Assembly (NCBI GenBank): GCA_973895155.1
Contig: OZ316894.1
Coordinates: 18,290,001-18,354,000 of the forward strand
Direction: 5' to 3'
From: Marsupella aquatica
Lineage: Eukaryota; Marchantiophyta
Length of the DNA: 64,000 nt
Shown: one piece after another, positions 12,361-22,500 of the stretch
Numbering within the stretch: position 1 is the stretch's first letter
Layout of the letters: every line of letters starts with the position of its first letter
Program-made: the position numbers and the translations under genes
The notes under the pieces: generated by a model
What the model was told of the DNA's origin: nothing
Database searches by the model: none
The model's input: the letters and a program-made list of their open reading frames with translations, nothing else

Positions 12361-13640
12361 GATTGCAATTTATAAGTAAGATTTTGAAAGATATGTTTAG
12401 TGGGCCAATTGTTGAGACATTTTCTCTTCATGGACTGAAAGTTTCAGATGGGATCAAATCTTTCCTCTGATTTCTCCTGGCCCAAAAGTTTACTTTACAA
12501 AGTGTCATGGGTTTTAGACAGTTTTTTTATGCTCCCCTGGCCTGCAAAGACCCTTAGCTTGGAAGCCAGCCCAATGGACAAAAGCATGTTTTCCCCGTAT
12601 ACATAGTGGACAATGTATTTGAAGTTCTAATTAATTAATTTTATCACTCCCGGGCCTTCAAAAAATGCTCAAGGCCAAAGACAACCCAAATGGACAAATC
12701 TGGGATTGGATGGTGTACAATGTGCATAATGTATCCAGCTGGACACCCAACCGTGGTGGATGATGGGTCCCACAAACCAATTCTCATGTTATAAGAATGC
12801 AAAATCATTTTGTAACAACTTCTGGCACAATAATATCTTGACAAAGTGGGCCAGTGAGGAGGTCAATTGGTAGAGGATTGAAACGTTTTGGTCCTTCCAG
12901 GAGGTCTACTAAGTATTTTCGAGTACTTTTCTGAACTTTATGGAAGAGGTGCCCATCATAGAGTGTGCAAGGGCATTCTGAGATTGGTCCTCCATTTGTC
13001 CCTTGGCAAAAAGGTAAAATCTTAACTGCCTGAAAGGTTTGTTTTCAAGTGTGAAGAAGGGAGAAACCGAATAAAAATAGTAGGAGCTGGGAATCTTCCA
13101 GGAATTAAAGTGTATACTCTTTGTTACCAGGGCTTGATGAGACTGATAGCCCTTCAAAACTTGGGCTAGAGCCCTCATTTTCTACCATAAATTCATGACC
13201 TGGAAACAGGGTGCTACTATAGACAAGAATAGGTCCTGTAAGCTCCATTTGTTTTGTAAGGGCCTTGTGAGATGCACTGCCCAAGGCTATAGTCTAAGTT
13301 TTAAGGGACAGTATGGCCACATCCAGGCCACATCCAGAAAAATAATTTACTGTAGAAACTTCAGTGAGTTTTGGAAAGAAACAAAGAAATTTAAATTCCT
13401 GGAATCAGGGTATACAATAGTGTGTAAAGAAAGAAGAAGACGATAAAGTTAAAATGTGTAAATGTCTTGTACGTTACATAAGCCTAAATTGATGGATCAT
13501 TGCATATGTCCTTTCCCAAAGCAAGGTGTGGATTAGGTAGTCTTGGTTCTCGGTTAATCCCCTGGCCACCTGACCTAAGCCAGTTGCTTTGTTGAGTTAT
13601 GGCTTTGTCATGTTCATTTTCACGGCACAAAAATTACTCA
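12361..13640. other. intergenic DNA
   Basis: No supported gene. Two related phrases containing AAGCCAGCCCAATGGACAAA and ACAACCCAAATGGACAAA suggest an old local duplication at 12.54-12.70 kb. ORFs at 12909-13446 have no recognisable domain. Confidence 0.45.
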
Positions 13641-13645
13641 CGGGT

Positions 13646-13712
13646 ACTAATTGTTTGCAAAATTTAAATGGAAGGACACTAATTGTTTGCAAAATTTAAA
13701 TGGAAGGACACT
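13646..13712. repeat. perfect 32-bp tandem duplication
   Basis: The unit ACTAATTGTTTGCAAAATTT continuing to AAATGGAAGGAC occurs at 13646 and again at 13678. It is very recent. Confidence 0.9.
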
Positions 13713-13837
13713 AATCTCCGCACAAGTTCTCATCATTGCATTTTAAGGATTCACAAACTGCACAGAAACCGTTTGAGGAAACACAAGGGGAAACACAAGG
13801 CCTAGACATACAACGGTCTCAATGGTAGCAACACAGC

Positions 13838-14420
13838 TATAACACTCTATTTCTCCTGGGCCACTAGAACTTAACATCCGAGCCAATTGCGAGAGACGAA
13901 TGTCGAGGATTTGTGATTTGTTTAGAGCATAACTAGACAGAGAAAGATCTTACTGGTAACAGGACAGGCCTGTGCTCCGTTTCACCTGGGCAACCGGAAA
14001 CTAACCTCGGAGCCAATTGCGAAGGAGAGGTCGTGCAGGATTTGTGACCAGAGAATGGCTAGAGAGAAAACGATCTCACTCGCAAACAAGACAGCTGCTG
14101 TGCTCTGTTTCAACTGGGCCACAAGAAATTCACCTCTCAGTCAATTGCGAGAGAGAGAGAGTGTGGAGGATTTGTGATTCAGAGCATGGCTAGAGGAAAC
14201 GATCTCAGTGGTAACACGACAGCCGCTGTGCTCTGTTTCACCTGGGCCACAAGAAACTAGCCTCTGAGTCAATTGCGAGAGAGAGATTGTGGAGGACTTG
14301 CCATTCAGAGCAAGGACAGCGAGAAAACAGTAACAAGACAGATGCTGGGCTCTGTTTGCACCTGGGCCACGAGAAATTAACCTCTTAGTCAATTTGGAGA
14401 GAAAGATTGTGTAGGATTTT
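13838..14420. repeat. diverged tandem array, about 120-130 bp units, five copies
   Basis: The phrases TGCTCTGTTTCACCTGGGCC, ACAAGAAACTAACCTC and GAGxCAATTGCGAGAGAGAG recur with TGGAGGATTTGTGATTCAGA and GACAGxxGCTGTGCTC, starting near 13838, 13974, 14100, 14228 and 14350. The minus ORF at 14392-14141 lies inside the array and repeats with it. Confidence 0.85.
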
Positions 14421-16229
14421 GTGATCTAGAGGAGGTGGATTGATTTTTTGTCACGTAGGCTGATTTGTAGGAAGGGCAATTTATGGGCCCAATGTCATTG
14501 AGGGAAAACGATGCAGCGAGATTTCAGAACCTCAGGAACGGACTGGCCAATGAACAGGGCAGATCCGGCATCCGGTGTACCAATGGGAACGACGAGATTA
14601 CAGTACGGGAAGATTGGCTGCTGATGGCTGGTTGGCCACAAAGCCACGTGATGACAATAATGGCTTTTTAGATGGTTGGCAACTTGGCACTTTCAACGTT
14701 TGAAACTGAAGCTGCAAACCATGAACTGACAAATGACTTAAGGGGTTCTAATGAGGAAAGTTGCATAGGAATCTGATGAGTTATAGGGGCTATAACCAGG
14801 AATATTGCAAAGGAATCTAAATACTATATTATGGAATAGACCCTTTTTGTTTTTGTCTTGAAAACCGAAAGTGACCCTTAGTAGATCCATCCAAGAGAGA
14901 ATAGCCATTCTACTTTGGATTATGCACCATTTTAGGGTAGCCCACAAGGGGAGACAATACCTGGGACACCCATACCAGGACCAGGAACACAAAGCTACCA
15001 GTCAGATGCCAAGGAGAAACCAATACTCCCACCACTACACCATACCCTCTACACCCTTTGTGTATGGAAGGGGGATTGACCTCGGACTTCAATACCTCTA
15101 TCTTTCTCATTGTTAACTTACCAAATCTCATTCAGGCTAGAAGTTTCCATGGTCAATTGATTATGTGTAAGATTAAGGTTACCTGATTATCTTTATGAGA
15201 TATGAATTACGCTTATGCAGGGAGATATGGTGGAGGCCATGTACCTCTACCATATGTTAGGGATATGATGTGTACCACTGCTCAATTCCATGTGGATACT
15301 TTCAAAAATATACATGGGGACATTTTATTTTCTTAATGAGACATAAAATTTCACAGGTGAAGAAGAGTGTCTGGACAAGGAGCATAATGAATGAACACAT
15401 GTCCTTTAAGGTGAGATTTTATCTTAACTATCAGATTTTTTCCTTACCATGAGATTTTTCTTAGTCTTAGGTTTCTGTCCCAAAATGCCAGACAACTTCT
15501 TGCCTGTGAAAAGTTATGTGTCCAAGCCAAACTTATTGAAAAACTCATGTTGTTTGATCAAGAAGGGATTTAAGGTGGGTATTACGTTTTCTTCGATTTT
15601 TGTTACTCCTCTCTAGATATTTTTGTATGGATTTTTTGTACTTTGTTTTGCACCTTTTTAATAAATTTCTTCTTTTCTTCTTTGAGAACATAGGGGAAAG
15701 TCCATAAACGCCCAAATGAACTGCAAGAACCCTACAAGTTTCTTTTAGTGTTTATTAGTTGAAAATCTCAAAGAACAAAGAGAACTGAAGGAGAAACAAT
15801 ACTTGTGGTGATCACCATGTTTGACAAAGAACTTGCGTTGAATACTGCAACTTGGAAGGATCTCCTTCAACTTTTCCTTTACACTACTCATTTGTATGAA
15901 CATTCACATTCTGGATTGAATATTGCAACTTGGAAGGAACATCCGTCAACTTTTCCTTTAGACTTTTCATTTGTATGAACATTCACATTTTTGTGTTAAA
16001 AGAAGTGCTTATCCACCAGGGCATATAGGTCAACAGGGTGGTCGCTTCCAGCATCAATTTCAGGAAAAAGACGACCTAAAACAATATCATCTATTTTTTA
16101 AAAGAATACAGCCCAACTACTAGTGAAAGGTTTGACCAGTGTGGTCAGCTAAGGTGGCCAGGGTTGACTTTTATGACGTTCAAACTCAGGGACAAAATTT
16201 TGCTCCAGACTTGGTCTTATGATTTATAT
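14421..16229. other. intergenic DNA
   Basis: No gene recognised. A short duplication of GAATATTGCAACTTGGAAGG with CAACTTTTCCTTTA lies at about 15835-15990. ORFs at 14483-15131 overlap on both strands and show no domain. Confidence 0.45.
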
Positions 16230-17110
16230 GTGCTAACCCCTGTACTTACCTTAATTGCACAAATGATATAGAAAAATACGAATGCAAATTGGGGCTTCCT
16301 GCCTTCTATAATACTGCCATCAAGAATGGTGCACTAACGCAAGCAGATAGTCAAAATCTCTAATTATGATGACCTAAAGCAAGAGAGACATGCTTGATGA
16401 ACCCCTAAATTGAAAAGCCTTACTTGCTGGAGTTTCATCAAGCATGTGTCCGTCGTGAACATTCGGAAATGGACTTTATTTGCTCTTTGGCTCATAGTCA
16501 AAACATTCAAAATCAGTTTCGTTTTTTTTGGTAGTTTTGCCTTAAATGCGTGGATTCTGATGACAGTAGGGTAACCAATTACACGGTTTGCTCAAAGGAG
16601 GCTTGACCCCAATGAAAAAGATGAGCGAGCACTGACAAGACAAACCACAAAACTGATGTCATTACAGTATTATTTCTTCCCTGCACGAAGGTACGGAGTG
16701 CACTTATAAGCGTACTGCAAAAATGAGAATCTACTGCGAATTCCTGAGATCACGTGGAAAAATCGCCAAAAATGGTTCACTTCAAACATTTGATCCAGGT
16801 TCAATTCTACTCTAAACTATCTCAATCAGATGTAATGTATTGCACGTGCTTACAGTAATTATAAAAAACCACAATACACAAACACAAATTGGGGCTTTCC
16901 CTCTACAGAATAACCACTTATTACACGGTTTTTAATTAACCAAAGCGACTTTTCTTTACTTACAATGGCACTTATATTATAGTGTTTAGTTTAATAATAA
17001 TCAATGAAAGTACGGAGTCCACTTATAAACACCAGGTCTTATAAACGTCCTGCAAGAATGCGAAAAAATGAGGAACCTAGTATTCGAGAGCACGTGGAAA
17101 AATCGCTCCT
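16230..17110. repeat. duplicated segment upstream of the desaturase gene, with two CACGTGG boxes
   Basis: Two diverged copies share, in order, an AAATTGGGGCTT phrase (16289 and 16885), TACGGAGTxCACTTATAA (16692 and 17011), a CTGCAAxAATG phrase, and CACGTGGAAAAATCGC (16751 and 17091). CACGTG is the plant G-box/ABRE core. The downstream copy ends about 240 bases before the TATA-like box of the desaturase gene, so it could act as promoter. Confidence 0.6.
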
Positions 17111-17333
17111 ATTGGACCCTATTTTTCGAAGACTTCATGGGTGATCATATGGACTGGTAACTGGTCATTTCGTGGGTGTCCTCCTCCGCCCTGTCTCCCA
17201 CGTTTCAACCCTTGCCCCTCAAGTCTATGGTCTCAACCAGTTCACCAGTTGGTCTCAACTCTGAACTCTCAACCTCAGCAGCAGACACGGCAAGACTCGA
17301 GAAGACTCTTGGAGAGGAAGAAAGCTGCGCCCC

Positions 17334-17341
17334 TATTTATA
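17334..17341 (+). promoter_or_regulatory. TATA-like box of the desaturase gene
   Basis: TATTTATA in a CG-richer context (CGCCCCTATTTATACGC), about 600 bases before the ATG. This would place transcription start near 17365 and give a leader of about 570 bases with several upstream ATGs. No transcript data, so the start is inferred. Confidence 0.45.
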
Positions 17342-17942
17342 CGCATTCGGTCGTCGTGTACTGTACCTCTTTCACGGTGCAGAACTGCAGACCTCTTTTC
17401 TTGCAGACCGCTTTCTGGGTCTGCGAGAGTGCGAGAGTGCGAGGGGAGTCACGGGAGAGATCGAGCACCGGCCACGAGGTGTGCGATTTCCCCAAAGCGG
17501 TCGAGGATTTCGTTTATAGATAGACTGATAGCCTTAGCTGACGATCAGTGGTGGAAAGTCGGAAGAGGATTGTGCGGCAGGGCTCGGGTGGGCCTCTCTC
17601 TCTCTATCTCTCCTCATCAGTTCGACCGGTGAAGCAGGGCGCCGAATCTGGCGTGGGCCTCTTCATCCGGAGAGGAGTAGAAAGTGAGAGGGGAGTGATT
17701 GACGAATGTCGGCTGCAGTGTGAGGGATTGAGGAAGCAGCAGAGTTGGTTTGAGGAGGAGCATAATCTCGATCCATTTGTCGGTCGTTCGAGTGGCAGCC
17801 TGCTCAAGGGGAAGTGTGAACACATTGGTGGAGGGGTGAGCACGGGAGCAGAGAAACAGAAAGAGGGACGGAGGAGGGAAAGCTTGTCGAGTGAGGATTC
17901 TTTCGCTTTGCTCGCCAAGACGGGCTTCAGCCCGCTAGCAGG

Positions 17943-19304
17943 ATGGCGAGCTCCGTCTTGGCACGAAGTGTGTCCGTAGCAGCAGCACCGCATTCGGCTC
18001 TCGGGCTCGGTCTGTCCCTACCCACGGCGAGGGTTCAGCGGTCTTCGATGTTGGGAGATGTATCTTGTCTGCGGAGACCAGGTCTTGTTCACGGTGGACA
18101 AAGGAGTGCGGTTCGAAGTGTTAGGCCCGTAAGTTTGTTCAACTCAGACGGATTCTTCAAGACTTTCCAGAAGCGCAAATCCGTGGAGACGAATGTGGTG
18201 ACGCCAATTCGGCCTGTGACGCTACCGGAGCAGGAGGGTGACGAGTTCGATTTTGCTGCTCGACCTCCCTTCACGCTTGCCGACATCAGGGCGGCTATAC
18301 CCAAGCATTGCTTCGAGAAGAGCGTTTGGAGGTCGATGAGCTATCTGGTTAGGGATGTGGCCATTGTCGTCGGACTGGCAGCTGCGGCAGCCTATCTGAA
18401 CAATTGGTTCGTCTGGCCTCTGTACTGGTTCGCACAGGGGACAATGTTTTGGGCTCTATTCGTGCTGGGCCACGATTGTGGCCATGGAAGCTTCTCCAAC
18501 AACAAGACTCTTAACAGTCTCGTCGGACATTTGACTCACTCATCCATCTTAGTGCCCTTCCATGGGTGGAGGATCAGTCACCGCACCCACCACCAAAACC
18601 ACGGGCACGTTGAGAACGATGAATCCTGGCATCCAGTAACTGAGAGCAGGTTCAGGACTATGGACAGAGGCAGCGTTGTAGGCCGCCTCACGTTGCCCTG
18701 GGCATTGTTCGCATATCCCTTCTATCTCTGGGGACGGAGCCCTGGTAAGGAAGGCTCCCATTTCGACCCGAAGAGTGATCTCTTCGTCCCGAATGAGAAG
18801 AACGCTGTTCTCACGTCAACAGCGTCCTGGTTCGCTATGCTTGCACTTCTTGGAGGGCTGACCTATGCATTAGGGCCTGTGTGGATGTTCAAGCTTTACT
18901 TCGTTCCTTACTGGATGAATGTGGTCTGGCTGGATGTCGTCACTTATCTTCACCACCATGGCTACGACTCGAAGGTGCCCTGGTTCAGAGGCGAGGAGTG
19001 GAACTACATGAGGGGCGGGTTGTCAACTATCGATCGGGATTACGGCGTCTTCAACAACATTCATCACGACATCGGTACCCATGTTGTCCACCATCTGTTC
19101 CCTCAGATTCCCCATTATAAATTAATTGAGGCCACGGAAGCTGTGAAGCCCGTCCTCGGGAAGTACTACAGGGAGCCAGCGAGGTCACCAGGGCCACTCC
19201 CGGTGCATTTGATTCCCACGCTCATCAAGAGTTTCCAGGAAGATCAATACGTTAAGGACGAAGGTGACATTGTATTCTATCAATCAGATGAAGTGGAGAA
19301 TTAG
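17943..19304 (+). CDS. FAD7: chloroplast omega-3 fatty acid desaturase (FAD7/FAD8 type)
   Basis: Plastid membrane di-iron desaturase that adds the omega-3 double bond to 16:2 and 18:2 acyl chains on galactolipids, using ferredoxin. It is intact at 453 aa, a normal length for the family, and encoded in one exon. Residues 1 to about 65 are rich in Ser, Ala, Val and Arg and look like a transit peptide. The three histidine boxes are complete: HDCGH at 177-181, HRTHH at 213-217 and HVVHH at 380-384. [17 protein letters not shown] after the second box and YLHHHG at 335-340 are typical of omega-3 enzymes. Hydrophobic spans lie near 137-176 and 290-333. There is no ER-retrieval tail, which fits the plastid rather than the ER (FAD3) form. 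Flowering-plant FAD7 genes have several introns, so the lack of introns is notable. The start is the only Met that keeps the transit peptide. FAD7 and FAD8 cannot be told apart here. Confidence 0.95.
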   Translation: MASSVLARSVSVAAAPHSALGLGLSLPTARVQRSSMLGDVSCLRRPGLVHGGQRSAVRSVRPVSLFNSDGFFKTFQKRKSVETNVVTPIRPVTLPEQEGDEFDFAARPPFTLADIRAAIPKHCFEKSVWRSMSYLVRDVAIVVGLAAAAAYLNNWFVWPLYWFAQGTMFWALFVLGHDCGHGSFSNNKTLNSLVGHLTHSSILVPFHGWRISHRTHHQNHGHVENDESWHPVTESRFRTMDRGSVVGRLTLPWALFAYPFYLWGRSPGKEGSHFDPKSDLFVPNEKNAVLTSTASWFAMLALLGGLTYALGPVWMFKLYFVPYWMNVVWLDVVTYLHHHGYDSKVPWFRGEEWNYMRGGLSTIDRDYGVFNNIHHDIGTHVVHHLFPQIPHYKLIEATEAVKPVLGKYYREPARSPGPLPVHLIPTLIKSFQEDQYVKDEGDIVFYQSDEVEN

Positions 19305-20387
19305 GTTGAAGATCTGCAGCTCAATTTTTCTGGAACTCTTTCTCTCAGTCAGTTAGTCGACTGATGGCTCTGCTCCTGGACAAGCGCTCTCGTGTAATTA
19401 TTTGGATACTCTTAAGCTAGGCGATGCTGTCGAAGCAGCAGCTCATGTCCCGAATGAGAATTGATGGCCAGCCTTCGGTATTATTTTCCGAGACTCTGTG
19501 GCGAGGTGCCCCACCTAATACACTTCATACAAAGGCAGGTTGGGGTATGGCACTGGGATGTTCTGGCAGTTCTTAGTTCTCCTCTGGACAACATTTTTTG
19601 TTCGAGGCGGGTGATTCTTCACCTCTGCGTCGGAGAGAGGTATTTATCCAGTTATGGCCGAGAACAAGAGAGACTCGGTAACGATTCTGCACAATGGCAA
19701 GAAATATTTCATAGAATAAGCATCCTGTGGTCGTGTGGAATCCATCCAATTGTTCGCCATTTTTGTCCAAACGGGCTGGGGTGTGGGAACCAATTTGGAG
19801 GTTTTCGAGTAGGTTCGGAAAGCGAATCTACCGAAGAACTCGGAATTTAGCGATACAGTAGGGAGCAATTAAACCGAAACAGAAGCAGCAGTGCGCGGTC
19901 AAAGTAGACAAGTATGCACGGCAGCTGGAGTCTCCAGCCTTTCCTAGAAATCTGTTCCGCCTCATTTGTCTACGTCAATTTATTGGGATCTCAGTGTGAG
20001 TTCCCCAATTGATATGTTCGTCCAATTTTTTCCACATGACCCTCATTTGATTACGTGAATTTTATTTGGGATCTCAATGAGTTCCCCAATTGATATGTTT
20101 CGTCCAATTGCTCCAATGATTCATTTTTCCCACGGAACACTCTTCTCGCCTGAATTCCTCTGAATGTCGACCGCCTTGGCACTTGCCGTCGTTTAGAACT
20201 GTTACGAGCCTAGCTGCTTAGTGTCAGTGGGTTCCAGCTATCACACCCTCAGGCTTCGTCAGATTTGAGCTCAGCAATTTCTGCCGCTCACATGGAGGAG
20301 GATCGTTAGTCTCTGTCAGGTTTTTGTAGATTCAGTTCTTGTGGATTATCTCTTTTTATGTGTCGCACACTCTCTGAGAGTATATGT
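19305..20387. other. 3' flank of the desaturase gene and intergenic DNA
   Basis: No further gene seen. A tandem duplication of about 84 bases lies at 19978-20110 (phrases GGGATCTCAxTG and GAGTTCCCCAATTGATATGT). The ORFs at 19461-19868 overlap on both strands and are not recognisable. Confidence 0.5.
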
Positions 20388-21046
20388 CAGTTCTCAACTG
20401 GCCTCTAAGTGCTTCTTTACGTGTGGCTCTTTCTCTGAGCATTCAAGTGGATCACCTGTTCGATTTTCATCGTCACGTTCTTTGCCCAATTCCCTGGACA
20501 CAGTGGGTCAAATTTTCCCTCGCTCAATCGTCTCGCAGATTTTCATCGTCACGTTCTTTGCCCAATTCCCTGGACACAGTGGGTCAAATTTTTCCTCGCT
20601 CAATCGTCTCGCAGTGGTTGGAGTTCATTCAACATCCATTCGCGACCTGATCAGTTGAATGTGCACTGGCCTCTAAGTGCTTCTTTACGTGTGGCTCTTT
20701 CTCTGAGCATTCAAGTAGATCACCTGTTCGATTTTCATCGTCACGTTCTTTGCCCAATTCCCTGGACACAGTGGGTCAAATTTTTCCTCGCTCAATCGTC
20801 TCGCAGTGGTTGGAGTTCATTCAACATCCATTCGCGACCTGATCAGTTGAATGTGCACTGGCCTCAAGTGCTTCTTTACGTGTGGCTCTTTCTCTGAGCA
20901 TTCAAGTAGATCACCTGTTCGATTTTCATCGTCACGTTCTTTGCCCAATTCCCTGGACACAGTGGGTCAAATTTTCCCTGCTCAATCGTCTCGCAGTGGT
21001 TGGAGTTCATTCAACATCCATTGGCGACTTGATCAGTTGAATGTGC
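20388..21046. repeat. tandem array, 190-192 bp unit, three copies
   Basis: The unit begins near ACTGGCCTCTAAGTGCTTCT and ends GCGACCTGATCAGTTGAATG. Copies start at about 20390, 20661 and 20853 and end at 21043. The first copy is longer because an inner 75-base block (TTTTCATCGTCACGTTCTTT to CAATCGTCTCGCAG) is doubled at 20463 and 20538. Copies are over 95% alike by eye. The overlapping ORFs here only translate the repeat. Confidence 0.93.
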
Positions 21047-22239
21047 AGATGGAGTTCAGTGGACATCCAGTGTGGACTCGTGGTGTAACTGATACAGTTG
21101 AATGTCGTTCCTGTCGCACACAAGCACACAGAGCAATGCGGCGCAGCGGTTGGTCCCACTTCCCCGCATCCATCAGTGTCCCCACGCCCAAACATTCCAT
21201 ACAGTAGATATTTCTTTATTGGCCAATTTTTGCCAAACTTGTTACCTCCTCCACTCATTGGCTAGAAACTGCGTTCGCTGGCAGATTTTTAAAGACTGGA
21301 CGAATCGGATGGTCGTCCTTAAAACAAGGAAAGATCTAATGATTTTACACAATATCAGAAGAGTACTTTTAATAAACAAATGTTGAATGGATCCCTCCTA
21401 TTTTCTCGGTAGGCATTCGATGGCTGTCCTTAATGTCCGGAAATATATACTTATTAAGATTCGGAAAGGTCTAATGGCTTTCCATAATATTAGCAATATT
21501 CGAGTAAAATGTAGGTGAGTGGCCGCCTATTTTCCCCCTAGATCCGATTCGCCACTATAACTCCGTCAAGCAGTACAGCTAATACTGTACTGGGCCACAG
21601 TCCCAGACATGAAATTTGTGATCGCAAGCACAGAAAAAATCACTGCCATCTGGTCCTGGAAATACAGTTTACGTCCGTCCGGCCATCTGTCACTTTATCG
21701 CAGTACGTGAAATTTGTGAACACGTCTTGGAAAATTTAGAGATTTGGAGAATAAGAATTGTAACAATTTTTAATGATTTTTCAAACTGCGCTACCGTAAG
21801 GGTCCCAAGTTCACTGCCATACAGTACTGGAGCACAGTTTACGTCCGTCCGTCTGTCACTCTGTCCCAGGACGTCAAATTTGGATTGCAGGCACAGAAAA
21901 AATCACTGGCATACGGTAGTGGAGCACGTTTACGTCCGTCCGTCGCTCAGTCGTGGAACGGTGGTCGTATGTAGCAGGTGACGTCGCTCATACCTCAAGT
22001 TGAATTAAGTATTCATTGATGGCCTGAGCCCTGATGGGGTCATGGGGTGACTGGTGGACTGAGTCATGCTGACGCTCACTGATTCATCACTCTCACTCTT
22101 GTAGTCGTGTGGCACGAGAGCTGAAAGCAAGCTCGATGCTGTCACTTTGCGGTACTATACAAAAATCGGGGGGGGGGACTCGCACGGTTTGGACAGTACT
22201 TGCTGCCTTTTTTTGGCTGTGTCATACTTATAAACTCGG
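21047..22239. other. intergenic DNA with a diverged repeat cluster
   Basis: No gene seen. From 21560 to 21970 the phrases GTGATCGCAAGCACAGAAAA, AATCACTGCCAT and AGTTTACGTCCGTCCG recur about three times. A 10-base G run lies at 22168-22177. Confidence 0.55.
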
Positions 22240-22500
22240 AATAGAAACTAGAGTTTGGGTCTAGGTTTGCAGCCTTTTTTTCGCTGTGTCATACTTATAC
22301 AGTCGGAATAGAAACTAGAGTTTAGGGTCTAGGTTATAAAGTCTGAACAGAAATTAGAGTTGGATCTAGGTTTCTAGAGTTAGGTCTACTGTAGGTTTCT
22401 AGTAAGTCTCTAGACCATGAGAACTAAAGGAATAATAAATATAATCTATGTCAAATGATGATCATACATGATTTTTGTCATGGTTCTTATTTACATACTA
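22205..22500 (+). repeat. dispersed repeat copy plus local duplication
   Basis: A 65-base block (TTTTTTGGCTGTGTCATACT to AGAGTTTGGGTCTAGG) occurs at 22207 and again at 22275. It leads into the dispersed repeat: GGATCTAGGTTTCTAGAGTT, then TCAAATGATGATCATACATG and TTTTTGTCATGGTTC. The same elements recur at 26.7 kb in this orientation and at 9.3 and 12.2 kb inverted. Confidence 0.6.

Noticed and set aside
17141-17993. ORFs of 68-163 aa on both strands just before the desaturase gene
   Set aside because: They overlap one another in different frames, have no domain, and fall in the expected promoter and leader of the desaturase gene.
18089-18761. minus-strand ORFs inside the desaturase gene
   Set aside because: Shadows of a strongly conserved coding frame on the plus strand.
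20341-21207. overlapping ORFs with repeated segments
   Set aside because: Each is a translation of the 190-bp tandem array in a different frame.
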